Below, piece by piece: positions 1-11,791 of a DNA stretch of 64,000 bases (positions within the stretch are counted from its first letter, which is position 1; each line of letters begins with the position of its first letter). The notes below the pieces were generated by a model that saw nothing but the letters and a program-made list of their open reading frames with translations, did no database searches and was not told where the DNA came from. The stretch covers positions 4,278,001 to 4,342,000 of the forward strand of contig NZ_CP015596.1 in assembly GCF_001644575.1 (NCBI RefSeq), given 5' to 3'. The position numbers and the translations under genes are program-made. Origin of the DNA: Mycobacterium adipatum (lineage in GTDB: Bacteria; Actinomycetota; Actinomycetes; Mycobacteriales; Mycobacteriaceae).

Positions 1-240
1 TGGGACCTCATTCCGAGGGCGCTCAGATGACGAATGAGCGTGTGGCTTCATGTCTGCCAAATAAGCGGTTCGACAGGACATGCGGCCGGGCACACGTCCC
101 CACTTGAGGCCCTTTTATTGGAACGTGAAGTATGCGCATACAAGTTCAAAACCCTCCCGTTTTGGCACGTCTTTAGACCACCGCGCCACATTGGTGAGGT
201 AGGTTGTGCGAACCGTTGCTGATGCGCTAAGGGGCCGAGT

Positions 241-1167
241 ATGGGTTCGCATTCCTTCTGGAGGAAAGTTGCAGTGGCCCTCGGAGTGCTTGCGGTACTA
301 GCAGGCACGATATCGATCTACTCATCCGAAGTGGTAGCAAAGCCACGCCCCATGCCCTTTATCTCTGATTTCCGGACTGTTGCGGTGGGGATTGACGACC
401 CCAATTCTTTCACCGGTATGACTTGGGGTATTCCGCCCATGTTTCAATTCGAACCACATTCCAACCTTAGCTGGACAGTCAGCTTTTCAGCGGGCATTCA
501 CTTGCCAAGCGCAGACACAAATCTGCAGGACCTCCCCCCGATCATCGTCGCGATGCCCCTGTTCGTCACCGACTGCCAGGCGGGACCTCAGGTTGCATAC
601 GACTCAAACGGAGGAATCCGCACACTCGACACCTATAACTCGCAGATCAGCAGGCGACCTTACGACGGCGACAACATTCTGTACGAAATCCGCCCTATCT
701 CGAAAACGTCAGACCGGCGAACAGACCGCTTGATGGCACGCTATGAAATCCGATGCGAAACAAGAGACTTCAACACGACACCAGCCGGGATCGCTGCTGA
801 GAACTTCGAACTCGCGTACCTTCCGCGTCGTGCCGCGGAGGCCGGCCTGACACCCGGACTCGGGGGCCTCGAACCTGGCTTTGGGGTCAGCCTATCGCCT
901 TACACCCACGGCAACGGCGAGTCCGACGACGTCGTGATTGACATCGCTGGACTTGATCCGACACCGGCTGGGATTCAAGATCGCACTGCATTTTGGCATA
1001 TCGTCCGCAACAATGAACTCGCTGTACGCGGTTCAATCGCACAGAGGTGGATCGCCACCGCAGACGCTTGGCAAAAGTGGGTGTTCATCGGCCTCGGCGG
1101 AGCGTTCTTAGGAGCATTGCTCGCTACGGTAATCCCCGCCCACCCGGGCGGCAAACGCGAAAGCTAA
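241..1167 (+). CDS. Hypothetical protein with two membrane segments
   Basis: Function not recognised. The 308-residue product has a hydrophobic N-terminal segment (about residues 8-28), a long soluble middle and a second hydrophobic segment near the C-terminus (about 280-300, WVFIGLGGAFLGALLATVIP) followed by a short charged tail. This predicts both ends in the cytoplasm and an extracytoplasmic domain between them. The ATG start has AAGGGG about 8 nt upstream. Base composition is visibly lower in GC than the rest of the window and more A/T-ending codons are used, which suggests acquired DNA or a fast-evolving accessory gene. It lies next to the conserved ung-thiL block. I saw no catalytic motif. 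The ORF is probably real because it is long and has a coherent topology. Confidence 0.7.
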   Translation: MGSHSFWRKVAVALGVLAVLAGTISIYSSEVVAKPRPMPFISDFRTVAVGIDDPNSFTGMTWGIPPMFQFEPHSNLSWTVSFSAGIHLPSADTNLQDLPPIIVAMPLFVTDCQAGPQVAYDSNGGIRTLDTYNSQISRRPYDGDNILYEIRPISKTSDRRTDRLMARYEIRCETRDFNTTPAGIAAENFELAYLPRRAAEAGLTPGLGGLEPGFGVSLSPYTHGNGESDDVVIDIAGLDPTPAGIQDRTAFWHIVRNNELAVRGSIAQRWIATADAWQKWVFIGLGGAFLGALLATVIPAHPGGKRES

Positions 1168-1322
1168 TTGGTCGGTCAACCTCACGATGATTGCAGGAGT
1201 CTACTTTGTCCAATTGCTCCAAAGGTCACCAGTACTTGGCGAGGGGCGAAAGGTCAGTACCGCGGTAGAACAGGGCTCGTCGGGCCCTTGCAGACCGACC
1301 TCAAACGAGACTCGACGCTGCT

Positions 1323-2015
1323 TCAGGGCAGACGCCAGTCGATCGGTTCGGCTCCGAGCTGCGTCAGCAGTTCGTTGGCGCGGCTGAACGGCTTCGATCC
1401 GAAGAAACCGCGCGATGCCGACAGCGGCGACGGATGCACCGATTCGATACAGGCGCATCCGCCCTCGGTCAACATCGGTTTCAGCGTCTGCGCATCGCGC
1501 CCCCACAGCACCGCCACCAGCGGTTGCGGCCGCGCGACCAAGGCCCGGATGGCGCACTCGGTGACCGCCTCCCAGCCCTTGCGGCGATGCGAGGCCGGTT
1601 CCCCCGGGCGCACCGTGAGCACCCGGTTCAGCAGCATCACTCCGCGCTGCGCCCACGGGCTCAGATCCCCGTTCGCGGGCACCGGGTAGCCGAGGTCGGC
1701 GCCGTACTCGGTGAAGATGTTGACCAGGCTGCGCGGCACCGGGCGCACGTCCGGGGCCACCGAGAAACTCAACCCGACGGCATGACCGGGTGTCGGGTAC
1801 GGGTCCTGGCCGACGATGAGCACCCGCACCGCCTCGAACGGAAACGTGAACGCCCGCAAGACGTTCTCACCCGCGGGCAGATACTGGTGACCGGCGGCCA
1901 ACTCGGCACGCAGGAACTCCCCCAGTTCGGCCACCTGCGGTGCCACCGGCTCGAGCGCACGCGCCCAACCGGGTTCGACGAGATCTGTCAGCGGGCGTGG
2001 TGTCACGAGGCCCAA
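1323..2015 (-). CDS. ung: Uracil-DNA glycosylase
   Basis: Family 1 uracil-DNA glycosylase that removes uracil from DNA to start base excision repair in the cytoplasm. The water-activating motif [17 protein letters not shown] is at about residues 69-85 with Asp71 as the catalytic acid, and the minor-groove loop [13 protein letters not shown] starts at His194. The Pro that follows GQDPY is His in most bacterial Ung enzymes; as I recall, mycobacterial Ung also has Pro here. The length of 230 residues matches the family. It sits 18 nt downstream of thiL on the same strand and is probably cotranscribed with it. It lies at the downstream end of the conserved block at the left of the window. Confidence 0.97.
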   Translation of the reverse strand: MGLVTPRPLTDLVEPGWARALEPVAPQVAELGEFLRAELAAGHQYLPAGENVLRAFTFPFEAVRVLIVGQDPYPTPGHAVGLSFSVAPDVRPVPRSLVNIFTEYGADLGYPVPANGDLSPWAQRGVMLLNRVLTVRPGEPASHRRKGWEAVTECAIRALVARPQPLVAVLWGRDAQTLKPMLTEGGCACIESVHPSPLSASRGFFGSKPFSRANELLTQLGAEPIDWRLP

Positions 2016-2033
2016 AACTAGCGTGCCGCCCGT

Positions 2034-2984
2034 TCAGTACGACTGCCAGCCCGCGTTTCCCGACCAGGACTCACCGTCGACGTACACCGCCGCCCGTCCG
2101 TCCAGTACCCGGCCGATCACCCGCCAGCCCCGCGGTACCGCACCGGGGAACGTGGCCACCAGCGCGTGATCCTCACCGCCGCCGAACACCCACTCCCAGG
2201 CGTCGACGCCGGTCGCCACCGCGGCACCGGACAGCGCATCGTGGTCCGCACCCAACGCCTCCCGCGACAGATCGATGACGACCCCCGACGCGGCGGCGAT
2301 ATGACCGAGGTCGGCCAGCAGACCGTCGGACACATCGGTCATCGAGGTGGCGCCGGCATCGGCGGCGACACGCCCCTGACCATACGGCGGCTTCGGCACC
2401 AGGTGCTGCGCACGCAATGCAGTGGGTTCACGTATTCCGTTGAGCCACAACGCATATCCCGCACCGGACCGACCCAGGTCACCCGCGACCGCGACCGTGT
2501 CACCGGGCTGGGCGCCGTCGCGGCGCACCGGTGCGCGGCCGCCGAGATCACCGAGCACCGTCACCGACACCACCCACAGCGGAGCGCTCACCAGATCGCC
2601 GCCGGCGATACCGGCGCCGCAGCGGCGAGCCTCGTCCCACAAGCCGTCCGACAACGCCTGAGCCGCCGCCACCGCGGTGTCCGGGGGCGCACCGAAGGCC
2701 ACCACGAACGCCGTCGGGGTCGCACCCATCGCCTCGACATCCGCGGCGTTCTGCGCGATCGCCTTGCGGCCGATGTCATGCGCCGTCGACCAATCCAGCC
2801 GGAAATGCCGGTCCTGCACCAGCATGTCGGTGGACACCACGGTGCGCCCGTCGGCGGCGGTGATCACGGCCGCATCGTCGCCGGGTCCCAGCGCCACCGC
2901 ATCGGGTTGGTGGCGGCCCGCGTTGATCGCGTCGATGACGCCGAACTCACCGAGCTGTGCCAACGTCGGCTCGTTGTCGCTCAT
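2034..2984 (-). CDS. thiL: Thiamine-monophosphate kinase
   Basis: Phosphorylates thiamine monophosphate to the cofactor thiamine diphosphate with ATP. Visible family motifs are GPGDDAA near residue 33, the Mg-binding STDMLVQDRHF, AQNAADVEAMGATP, the GGD in the middle, TDVSDGLL and FGGGEDH. The start was placed at ATG 2984 (MSDNEPTLAQLGEFGVIDA), where AGGACGGTGAG precedes it. The open frame continues upstream to 3107, but that extension has no family similarity. The product is 316 residues, normal for ThiL. It is the first gene of a likely thiL-ung operon and is divergent from the small Lrp-like gene at 3091. Confidence 0.95.
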   Translation of the reverse strand: MSDNEPTLAQLGEFGVIDAINAGRHQPDAVALGPGDDAAVITAADGRTVVSTDMLVQDRHFRLDWSTAHDIGRKAIAQNAADVEAMGATPTAFVVAFGAPPDTAVAAAQALSDGLWDEARRCGAGIAGGDLVSAPLWVVSVTVLGDLGGRAPVRRDGAQPGDTVAVAGDLGRSGAGYALWLNGIREPTALRAQHLVPKPPYGQGRVAADAGATSMTDVSDGLLADLGHIAAASGVVIDLSREALGADHDALSGAAVATGVDAWEWVFGGGEDHALVATFPGAVPRGWRVIGRVLDGRAAVYVDGESWSGNAGWQSY

Positions 2985-3090
2985 CTCACCGTCCTGCGTC
3001 GGGGTTCCTGGCCTGAACACTCCCGCGACCTGCGGTACGTTTGGTCCCTGCGGCGACGAGTCTATGCAGCGGAAACGGAGGGCACACCCA

Positions 3091-3333
3091 GTGGTGGAGG
3101 CATTCATGCTGATTCAGACCGAGGTGGGCCGCGCCGAGGTCGTCGCCAAACAGCTGGGCGGCCAACCCGGGGTGCAGTCCGCGGAATACGTGACCGGACC
3201 CTATGACGTGGTGGCCCGGGTCGGTGCCGCTTCCGCGGACGAGCTCCAGCGCGACGTGGTGTCCAAGGTGCAGCAGGTGCCCGGAATCACCCGGACCCTG
3301 ACCTGCCCGATCGCCGCGACGGCGCATCCCTAG
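3091..3333 (+). CDS. Lrp/AsnC-type ligand-binding domain protein (no DNA-binding domain)
   Basis: An 80-residue stand-alone RAM/ACT-like domain of the Lrp/AsnC family (MVEAFMLIQTEVGRAEVV...), which in full-length regulators binds amino acids and drives oligomerisation. There is no helix-turn-helix, so it cannot bind DNA by itself; it may pair with other Lrp proteins or sense metabolites. Start GTG 3091 was chosen because GGAGGG ends 8 nt upstream and because the resulting N-terminus MVEAF-LIQTEVG is the usual one for this actinobacterial subfamily. It is divergent from thiL and is followed 10 nt later by the DUF3515 gene. Confidence 0.85.
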   Translation: MVEAFMLIQTEVGRAEVVAKQLGGQPGVQSAEYVTGPYDVVARVGAASADELQRDVVSKVQQVPGITRTLTCPIAATAHP

Positions 3334-3343
3334 AGTTACCGGT

Positions 3344-3886
3344 GTGACACAGCCCGATGAGCAGGACGGCCCACCCCGGTCGCTGATCATCGCGGCGGTC
3401 GGAGTGGCGGTCGCGGCTGTGATCGTGGTGCTCACCTTCGCCGCGACCCGGCAGGCCGCCCCGCCGGAGAAACCGGTGGCCATCGCCGCCGCCCCCGCCC
3501 CGCAGGCCGACAGCCCGCCGTGCGCGGCCCTGCTGGCGGCGCTGCCCGAGCATTTGGGTGATTATCGGCGCGCGCAGGCCGTCGAGCCGGTGCCCGCCGG
3601 CGCGGCCGCGTGGCAGGCCGATCCCGATGCCGACGCGGTCATTCTGCGGTGCGGCCTGGACCGGCCGGCCGATTTCGTGGTGGGCACCCCGCTGCAGGTC
3701 GTCGACGACGTGCAGTGGTTCGAGGTCAACGCCTATGGCGTCAGCACCTGGTTCGCCGTCGACCGGGGCACCTACGTCGCGCTCACGCTGCCGTCGGGGT
3801 CCGGGCCGACGCCCATCCAGCTCATCTCCAAGGCGATCGCGAAGACCATGCCCGCCCAGCCGCTGGATCCCGGGCCGCCACGCTAG
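3344..3886 (+). CDS. DUF3515 membrane-anchored protein
   Basis: Conserved actinobacterial protein of unknown function (DUF3515), 180 residues. One transmembrane segment (about residues 14-33, LIIAAVGVAVAAVIVVLTFA) is followed by a Pro/Ala-rich linker and an extracytoplasmic domain with two cysteines that could pair (CAALLAALPEHLGDYRR and ILRCGLDRP). A -10-like TAGAGT at 3331-3336 lies 7 nt before the GTG start, so the gene can also be expressed as a leaderless mRNA independently of the Lrp-like gene whose stop codon overlaps that box. It converges with ddl with only 2 nt between the stop codons. Confidence 0.88.
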   Translation: MTQPDEQDGPPRSLIIAAVGVAVAAVIVVLTFAATRQAAPPEKPVAIAAAPAPQADSPPCAALLAALPEHLGDYRRAQAVEPVPAGAAAWQADPDADAVILRCGLDRPADFVVGTPLQVVDDVQWFEVNAYGVSTWFAVDRGTYVALTLPSGSGPTPIQLISKAIAKTMPAQPLDPGPPR

Positions 3887-3888
3887 CG

Positions 3889-4986
3889 CTAGCGCAGCCC
3901 GGTGCCGCGGGCCACCGCGGTGTCGACCATCGTCGCCAGCAGCGTCGGGTAGTCCACCCCGCTGGCCGCCCACATCCGCGGGTACATGGAGATGGTGGTG
4001 AAGCCGGGCATCGTGTTGATCTCGTTGATCACCGGGCCGTCGTCGGTGAGGAAGAAATCCACCCGGGCCAGACCCTGACAATCGATGGCGCGGAACGCTC
4101 TGATCGCCAGCGCGCGCAGTTCATCGGCGATCTCGTCGTCGACCTTGGCCGGCACGTCGAGTTCCGCGGCGTCGTCGAGGTATTTGGTGGCGAAGTCGTA
4201 GAAGGTGTCCTCCCGGTCGCGGACCCCGGCCACCCGGATCTCGCCGATCTCGCTGGCTTCCACCCGCCCGTCCGGGAACTCCAGGACACCACATTCCAGT
4301 TCGCGTCCGAGGATGGCGGCCTCGACGATGACCTTCGGGTCGTGCCGGCGGGCATCGGCGATCGCGGCGTCCAGCTGATCCCAGGCGGTGACCCGGTTGA
4401 CCCCGATCGAGGAGCCGCCGCGGGCGGGTTTGACGAACACCGGCAGGCCGAGGCGCTCCCGGTCGTCCAGCGCGACGGTGTCCTGCCGGGCCCGCAGCAC
4501 CACGTGGTCACCGATCGGCAGCCCATCGGCCACCAGCAGCTTCTTGGTGAATTCCTTGTCCATGCCGGTGGCGCTGGCCAACACCCCGGCCCCGACGTAG
4601 GGCACCCCGGCGAGTTCGAGCAGGCCCTGGATGGTGCCGTCCTCGCCGTAGGGGCCGTGCAGCACCGGGAAGACGACGTCGACGGCGGCCAGCACCTCAC
4701 CGGCACCCTCGCCGAGGGACAGCAGTTCGCCCTTGCGCACCGGGTCCGCAGCCAGCGCCAGCGCGGCACCGTCGGCCACGTTCGGCAGCTCACCGGCGGT
4801 GATCGCCAGGGTTTCGGGTTTCCCGTCGGTCAGCACCCAGGACCCGTCCGGGGTGATGCCGACGGCGACCACCTCGAATCGTTCGGGGTCGAGATTGCGC
4901 AGGATGCTTCCTGCCGAAACACAGGAAATCCCGTGCTCAGAACTGCGTCCGCCATAGATGACGGCGACACGGGTACGGGCACTCAC
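3889..4986 (-). CDS. ddl: D-alanine--D-alanine ligase
   Basis: Joins two D-alanines with ATP to make the dipeptide used in peptidoglycan precursor synthesis; the target of D-cycloserine. The ATP-grasp architecture is visible: N-terminal [21 protein letters not shown], the [16 protein letters not shown] segment, [11 protein letters not shown] in the ATP-grasp fold, [12 protein letters not shown] and [11 protein letters not shown] near the C-terminus. The length of 365 residues is normal. The GTG start at 4986 gives the expected N-terminus, and a TAGCCT box lies 9 nt upstream. In M. tuberculosis ddlA follows gpsA directly; here a PLP lyase gene is inserted between them. Confidence 0.97.
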   Translation of the reverse strand: MSARTRVAVIYGGRSSEHGISCVSAGSILRNLDPERFEVVAVGITPDGSWVLTDGKPETLAITAGELPNVADGAALALAADPVRKGELLSLGEGAGEVLAAVDVVFPVLHGPYGEDGTIQGLLELAGVPYVGAGVLASATGMDKEFTKKLLVADGLPIGDHVVLRARQDTVALDDRERLGLPVFVKPARGGSSIGVNRVTAWDQLDAAIADARRHDPKVIVEAAILGRELECGVLEFPDGRVEASEIGEIRVAGVRDREDTFYDFATKYLDDAAELDVPAKVDDEIADELRALAIRAFRAIDCQGLARVDFFLTDDGPVINEINTMPGFTTISMYPRMWAASGVDYPTLLATMVDTAVARGTGLR

Positions 4987-5039
4987 AACCTGCAGAGGCT
5001 ACCGGCTCGAACCCGCGATCGGCTTCCCAGGGGATCGGC

Positions 5040-6140
5040 TCAGGCCAGCGCGCGCTCGATATCGGCGACGATATCGTCGGTGTCCTCGATACCCAGAGAG
5101 ATCCTGGCGAAGCCGGCGGGCACCGGGTCCCCCCACCGCGCACGACGGTCGACACAGGTGTGGATACCGCCGAAGCTGGTGGCCGCCACCAGCAGCGCAC
5201 TGCGCTCCACCAGTTGGTGAACGGCGTCGGCGTCGGCCAGTTCCACCGACACCAGGCCGCCGAAGCGCCGCATCTGTTCGACGGCGATCGGGTGCGACGG
5301 ATCCTGCGGCAGGCCCGGGTAGCGCACCGCACGCACCGCGGGATGATCGCGCAGCATCAGCGCCACAGCCTGGGCATTGCGGCACTGCCGGTCGATGCGC
5401 AGCCCGGCGCTGCCCAGGCTGCGCAGCACCAACCACGCCTCGAACGTGCCGAGCACCGGACCGGCCAGCAACCGGTCGCGTTCCACGGCGGCCAACAGGG
5501 CCGGGTGCGAGCCCGCCACATAGCCGGCCAGCAGATCACTGTGCCCCGAGAGCGCCTTGGTGGCGCTGGCGACGACCAGGTCCGCACCCAGTGACAGCGG
5601 TTGCAGTCCCAGCGGGGTCGCGGTGGTGTTGTCGACCACCAGGACCGCACCGCGGGAACGACAGGTGGTGGCCAGCCGGTGCAGGTCCACCACGTCCAGG
5701 GTCGGATTCACCGGGGTCTCGGCAAGCACCACATCGGCGTGTTGGGCCGCCTCGCACATCTGCGTCGCGGCGGCCTCCACGACGGTGACACCGAGCGGTG
5801 CCAGGTATTCCGCGGCGTAGCGGCGCACCTGGTAGTAACCGTCGGCGGGGACGACCAGGGTGGCGCCCGGTTTGGCCAGCACGCGCAGCGCCGCGGTGAT
5901 GGCGCCCATCCCGGAGCCGAAGGTGAGCGCCCAGGAGGCGCCCTCCAACTCGGCCAGCGCCGATTCCAGCTGCCGCCAGGTCGGATTCGACATCCGCCCG
6001 TAGGTGTCCAGCGGTTCTGACTCGTCCGGGGACAGATGGAACGCCGAGGCCGGAACCGGCACCGGCGCCACCGGTGTGCCGGGAACTGCGTGCGCACCAA
6101 CAGCATTCACGGTGCGGGTGGAGTCTCCGAAAACATCCAT
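5040..6140 (-). CDS. Cystathionine gamma-lyase/synthase family PLP enzyme
   Basis: Fold-type I PLP enzyme of the Cys/Met metabolism family, 366 residues. Visible motifs are YGRMSNPT (residues 47-54), the cofactor-contacting VVDNTTATP with Asp170, and the Schiff-base motif SATKALSGHSD with Lys195. Members interconvert cystathionine, homocysteine and cysteine, and the exact reaction cannot be read from motifs alone; lyase activity is the most likely. The ATG start has GGGAGA 6 nt upstream, contributed by a repeat element at 6146-6168. It lies between gpsA and ddl, a position I recall for M. smegmatis but not for M. tuberculosis. Confidence 0.88.
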   Translation of the reverse strand: MDVFGDSTRTVNAVGAHAVPGTPVAPVPVPASAFHLSPDESEPLDTYGRMSNPTWRQLESALAELEGASWALTFGSGMGAITAALRVLAKPGATLVVPADGYYQVRRYAAEYLAPLGVTVVEAAATQMCEAAQHADVVLAETPVNPTLDVVDLHRLATTCRSRGAVLVVDNTTATPLGLQPLSLGADLVVASATKALSGHSDLLAGYVAGSHPALLAAVERDRLLAGPVLGTFEAWLVLRSLGSAGLRIDRQCRNAQAVALMLRDHPAVRAVRYPGLPQDPSHPIAVEQMRRFGGLVSVELADADAVHQLVERSALLVAATSFGGIHTCVDRRARWGDPVPAGFARISLGIEDTDDIVADIERALA

Positions 6141-6145
6141 GCTGA

Positions 6146-6168
6146 TCTCCCGTCGCTTCGCTCGCCCC
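6146..6168 (-). repeat. Copy of an interspersed GAGCGNAGCGACGGG repeat element
   Basis: Read on the minus strand the stretch contains GGGCGAGCGAAGCGACGGGA, nearly the same as the core of the 30-bp tandem repeat at 33007-33066. Here it supplies the Shine-Dalgarno sequence of the PLP-lyase gene that starts at 6140. Motifs of this kind are scattered in mycobacterial intergenic DNA; their origin and role are not established from this sequence. Confidence 0.55.
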
Positions 6169-6177
6169 GGGTGGCGT

Positions 6178-7880
<1,703 letters not shown>

Positions 7881-7928
7881 GCGCGATGTGCACTGGAATG
7901 CTCGGTGGGGATAGGCAATGATCGAGGG

Positions 7929-10100
7929 ATGACCGACGCCGATACAACAACTCCTGACACCGAGTGGACGCCGGCCGAGACTGTGGACAGCTCTCCCGAC
8001 GCGCCTCCCGCGGAGACCACCGCCGCCGAGGAGGACGCGCTTCCCGAGGATCGCTACCTCAACCGCGAACTGAGCTGGCTGGACTTCAATGCCCGGGTGC
8101 TGGCACTGGCCGCGGACCCGTCCCTACCGCTGCTGGAGCGGGCCAAGTTCCTGGCCATCTTCTCCTCCAATCTCGACGAGTTCTACATGGTGCGCGTCGC
8201 GGGCCTGAAGCGCCGCGATGAGATGGGGCTGTCGGTGCGATCCGCCGACGGCCTGTCCCCTCGGGAGCAGTTGCGCCGCATCGGTGAGCGCACCCAGCAG
8301 ATCTCCAGCCGGCATGCCCAGGTGTTCATGGAGGCGGTACGACCCGCGCTGGCCGAGAAGGGCATCGTGATCGTCAGCTGGTCGGATCTGGACGAGGACG
8401 AACACGCGACGCTGTCCACCTACTTCCACGAGCAGGTCTTCCCGGTGCTCACGCCGCTGGCGGTGGATCCGGCTCACCCGTTCCCCTTCGTCAGTGGCTT
8501 GAGCCTGAACCTGGCGATCAGCGTGCGCCAGCCCGATGACCGGACCCAGCACTTCGCTCGAATCAAGGTCCCCGACAACGTGGACCGTTTCGTCGAGTTG
8601 CCCCGCCGCGAGAGCGAGGACGGCGCACCGGGCCCGGTGCGTTTCCTGCCGCTGGAGGAACTGATCGGCGCCTTTCTCCCGGTGCTGTTCCCGGGCCTTG
8701 AGATCGTCGAGCAGCACGCGTTCCGGATCACCCGCAACGCCGATTTCGAGGTCGCCGAGGACCGCGACGAGGATCTGTTGCAGGCGCTCGAGCGTGAACT
8801 CGCCCGGCGCCGGTTCGGCTCCCCGGTGCGTCTCGAGGTCGCCGACGACATGACCGAGAACATGCTCGAGCTGTTGCTGCGGGAACTCGATGTCCATCCC
8901 GGCGATGTCATCGAGGTGCCGGGACTACTCGACCTTTCGTCACTGTGGCAGATCTACGGGGTGGACCGGCCCGATCTCAAGGACCGCCCGTTCGTGCCCG
9001 CCACACCCGCCGCGTTCGGGGAGCGCGAGACACCGAAGAGCATCTTCTCGACGCTGCGTGACGGCGACGTGCTGGTGCACCATCCGTATGACTCGTTCTC
9101 GACGACCGTGCAACGTTTCATCGAACAGGCGGCCGCCGATCCGAATGTGCTGGCCATCAAACAGACGCTGTACCGCACCTCGGGCGACTCCCCGATCGTC
9201 AACGCGCTCATCGACGCCGCCGAGGCGGGCAAGCAAGTCGTGGCCCTGGTGGAGATCAAGGCACGCTTCGACGAACAGGCCAACATCAAGTGGGCCCGCG
9301 CCCTCGAACAGGCCGGCGTGCACGTGGTGTACGGGCTGATCGGATTGAAGACGCATTGCAAGACCGCACTGGTGGTGCGCCGGGAAGGCTCGACGATCCG
9401 GCGGTACTGCCATATCGGGACGGGTAACTACAATCCGAAAACCGCCCGGCTGTACGAGGATGTCGGGCTGTTGACTGCCTCACCGGATATCGGCGCCGAC
9501 CTGACCGACCTGTTCAACTCGCTGACGGGGTACTCGCGCAAGGTGTCCTACCGCAACCTGCTGGTGGCGCCGCACGGCGTGCGCCGAGGCATCATCGGGC
9601 GCATCGAAGAGGAGACCGAAGCCCACCGCCAGAATGGGCAGGGCCGAATCCGGCTGAAGGCCAACGCCCTGGTGGACGAACAGGTCATCGACGCGCTCTA
9701 CCGGGCATCGCAGGCCGGGGTCCGGGTGGAGGTCGTGGTGCGTGGGATCTGCGCGCTACGCCCCGGCCAGGACGGGCTTTCCGAGAACATCGTGGTGCGC
9801 TCGATTCTCGGCCGTTTCCTGGAACACTCCAGGATTATTCACTTCCGCGCCATCAATGAGTTCTGGATCGGCAGCGCGGACATGATGCATCGTAATCTCG
9901 ACCGCCGCGTGGAAGTCATGGCACAGGTCAAGGATCCGCGGCTCACCGCCCAGCTCGACGACATGTTCGAGTCCACCATGGATCCGGCGACCAGGTGCTG
10001 GGAGCTTCAGGCGGACGGTCGCTGGAATGCGCTACCGCTGCCCGGCCAGACGGTGCGTGATCACCAGGTCGCGTTGATGGCGAGACATCGCTCGCCGTGA
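7929..10100 (+). CDS. ppk: Polyphosphate kinase 1
   Basis: Reversibly transfers the terminal phosphate of ATP to long-chain polyphosphate, the stress and energy store. The 723-residue protein shows the full PPK1 order: N-terminal domain with [19 protein letters not shown], head domain with [15 protein letters not shown], and two phospholipase-D-like C-terminal domains. The phosphorylated histidine is in [15 protein letters not shown] (His476) and the second conserved histidine in GRFLEHSRI (His633). The start ATG 7929 gives an N-terminus [10 protein letters not shown]; an in-frame GTG at 7905 is possible but poorly supported. The N-terminal 40 residues are acidic and variable as in other mycobacteria. 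Confidence 0.97.
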   Translation: MTDADTTTPDTEWTPAETVDSSPDAPPAETTAAEEDALPEDRYLNRELSWLDFNARVLALAADPSLPLLERAKFLAIFSSNLDEFYMVRVAGLKRRDEMGLSVRSADGLSPREQLRRIGERTQQISSRHAQVFMEAVRPALAEKGIVIVSWSDLDEDEHATLSTYFHEQVFPVLTPLAVDPAHPFPFVSGLSLNLAISVRQPDDRTQHFARIKVPDNVDRFVELPRRESEDGAPGPVRFLPLEELIGAFLPVLFPGLEIVEQHAFRITRNADFEVAEDRDEDLLQALERELARRRFGSPVRLEVADDMTENMLELLLRELDVHPGDVIEVPGLLDLSSLWQIYGVDRPDLKDRPFVPATPAAFGERETPKSIFSTLRDGDVLVHHPYDSFSTTVQRFIEQAAADPNVLAIKQTLYRTSGDSPIVNALIDAAEAGKQVVALVEIKARFDEQANIKWARALEQAGVHVVYGLIGLKTHCKTALVVRREGSTIRRYCHIGTGNYNPKTARLYEDVGLLTASPDIGADLTDLFNSLTGYSRKVSYRNLLVAPHGVRRGIIGRIEEETEAHRQNGQGRIRLKANALVDEQVIDALYRASQAGVRVEVVVRGICALRPGQDGLSENIVVRSILGRFLEHSRIIHFRAINEFWIGSADMMHRNLDRRVEVMAQVKDPRLTAQLDDMFESTMDPATRCWELQADGRWNALPLPGQTVRDHQVALMARHRSP

Positions 10101-10141
10101 TCGCCTCGACTGTCGGCCACTGACAACACCTAGGAGTTGAT

Positions 10142-11062
10142 GTGACGGACAGTTCGTCCCGCAAGAAGGCACAGACCGTGCATGCCGCCGGTGCGGTGTT
10201 GTGGCGCGAGCTCGCGGGACGCCTGGAGATCGCCCTCGTGCACCGTCCGCGTTATGACGACTGGTCGCTGCCCAAGGGCAAGGTCGATCCCGGGGAGTCC
10301 CATCCCGTCACCGCCGTGCGGGAGATCCTGGAGGAGACCGGGTTCGCCGGCCGCCTCGGACGCCGGCTCGCCGTCGTCAGCTATCCCGTGGACGGCGCCG
10401 TGAAGCGGGTGGTGTACTGGGCCGCCGGAGCGGGCGACGGCGAGTTCACCGCCAACGACGAGGCCGACGAGCTGCTGTGGTTGCCGCCGAAGGAGGCGAT
10501 GAAACGGCTGCAATACCAACTCGACCGTAAGGTACTGCGCCGCTTCGCCAAAGCCCCGGCGGCCACGCACACGACCGTCATCGTGCGCCATGGGCGGGCG
10601 GGGTCGCGGTCGAAATACAAGGGCGAGGATTGCGCACGGCCGCTGGACAAGCTGGGTCGCGCACAGGCCGAATCGCTGGTGGGTCAGCTACTTGCCTTCG
10701 GGGCCACCGAGCTTCACGCCGCCCCTCGGGTGCGGTGCGTGCAGACCCTGCAACCGCTCGCGCAGGAGATCGGTGCGGCCATCGACATCGAGGCAACCCT
10801 CACCGAAGAGGCCTACACGGCCGACAAGAAGTCGGGCCGCGCACGGGTTCTGGAGATCGCCTCCGGGGCGGCCGGTGCGACGCCGGTGATCTGCACCCAG
10901 GGCAAGGTGATCCCCGATCTCATCGCGTGGTGGTGCGAACGCGACGGCGTGCGGCCGGACAAGTCACGCAACCGCAAGGGCAGCATCTGGGTGCTGTCAT
11001 CGGCCGAGGGCCGCCTGATCGCCGCCGACCATATCGCGAGCCCGTTGGCCGTCCTCGACTGA
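10142..11062 (+). CDS. mutT1: Nudix hydrolase with histidine-phosphatase domain (MutT1)
   Basis: Two-domain sanitation enzyme that hydrolyses 8-oxo-dGTP/8-oxo-GTP and acts on diadenosine polyphosphates. The Nudix box [20 protein letters not shown] starts at residue 46. The histidine-phosphatase domain begins at VRHGRAG with His150 and keeps an Arg-rich active-site pattern. This fusion is typical of mycobacterial MutT1. The GTG start at 10142 has AGGAG about 6 nt upstream. It converges with hupB across the perfect hairpin at 11086-11127. Confidence 0.95.
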   Translation: MTDSSSRKKAQTVHAAGAVLWRELAGRLEIALVHRPRYDDWSLPKGKVDPGESHPVTAVREILEETGFAGRLGRRLAVVSYPVDGAVKRVVYWAAGAGDGEFTANDEADELLWLPPKEAMKRLQYQLDRKVLRRFAKAPAATHTTVIVRHGRAGSRSKYKGEDCARPLDKLGRAQAESLVGQLLAFGATELHAAPRVRCVQTLQPLAQEIGAAIDIEATLTEEAYTADKKSGRARVLEIASGAAGATPVICTQGKVIPDLIAWWCERDGVRPDKSRNRKGSIWVLSSAEGRLIAADHIASPLAVLD

Positions 11063-11085
11063 CGGCCGCCTCCTGGGCCGCGACA

Positions 11086-11127
11086 CACAAGAACACCCCA
11101 GAACTTCCGTTCTGGGGTGTTCTTGTG
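11086..11127. terminator. Bidirectional hairpin between mutT1 and hupB
   Basis: A perfect 19-bp inverted repeat (arms 11086-11104 and 11109-11127) closes a 4-nt TTCC loop. It lies between the two convergent stop codons, 23 nt after mutT1 and 13 nt after hupB, and has no clear T-run on either side, as is usual for mycobacterial intrinsic terminators. Confidence 0.85.
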
Positions 11128-11140
11128 GTTTCAGCCGGAA

Positions 11141-11791
11141 TTACTTGCGGCCGCGCTTGACCGGAGCCTTCTTGGCCGGAGCCTTCTTGGCCGGAGCCTT
11201 CGCGACAACCTTCTTGGCCGGAGCGGCCTTCTTGGCCGGGGCCGCCTTCTTGGCCGGAGCCTTCTTCGCCGGTGCGGCCTTCTTGGCTGCCGGAGCCTTC
11301 TTGGCCGGTGCGGCCTTCTTCGCTGCCGGTGCGGCCTTCTTGACCACAGCCTTCTTGACCGGAGCCGCCTTCTTGGCCGGGGCCGCCTTCTTCGCCGGAG
11401 CGGCCTTCTTCACTGCCGCCTTCTTGGCCGGGGCGGCCTTCTTGGCGGCGGTGCGCTTGGCCGGAGCGGCTGCCACACCACGCTTGACGGCCGGGCCGTC
11501 CGCCGGGAGACGCTGCGCGCCAGAGACAACCGCCTTGAACTGCGCGCCCGGGCGGAAGGCCGGAACCGACGTCGGCTTCACCTTGACGGTCTCACCGGTG
11601 CGCGGGTTACGTGCCACACGGGCGGCACGGCGACGCTGCTCGAATACGCCGAAGCCGGTGATGGTGACGCTCTCGCCCTTGTGCACCGCACGCACGATGG
11701 TGTCGACGATGTTCTCAACCGCGGCAGTAGCCTGTCGACGATCGGTGCCCAACTTGGTTGTGAGTGCGTCGATGAGCTCTGCTTTGTTCAT
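11141..11791 (-). CDS. hupB: Histone-like DNA-binding protein HupB
   Basis: Nucleoid-associated protein of 216 residues. Residues 1 to about 95 form an HU domain ([20 protein letters not shown], then [17 protein letters not shown] and [22 protein letters not shown]). The rest is a lysine/alanine tail of repeated [11 protein letters not shown] units resembling eukaryotic H1 and ending KRGRK. The tail is a known site of acetylation and phase-variable length in mycobacteria. ATG 11791 was chosen because GGAGGG lies 5 nt upstream and it gives the canonical N-terminus; the frame extends to 11911 without family similarity. The long opposite-strand frame over the tail is a composition artefact. Confidence 0.97.
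   Translation of the reverse strand: MNKAELIDALTTKLGTDRRQATAAVENIVDTIVRAVHKGESVTITGFGVFEQRRRAARVARNPRTGETVKVKPTSVPAFRPGAQFKAVVSGAQRLPADGPAVKRGVAAAPAKRTAAKKAAPAKKAAVKKAAPAKKAAPAKKAAPVKKAVVKKAAPAAKKAAPAKKAPAAKKAAPAKKAPAKKAAPAKKAAPAKKVVAKAPAKKAPAKKAPVKRGRK

Noticed and set aside
34..222. Short plus-strand ORF at the left edge
   Set aside because: No ribosome-binding site, no recognisable motif, and overlapped by an equally unsupported minus-strand frame.
3610..5220. A 536-codon plus-strand frame opposite ddl
   Set aside because: Spans the end of the DUF3515 gene and antisense of ddl; composition is typical of a shadow.
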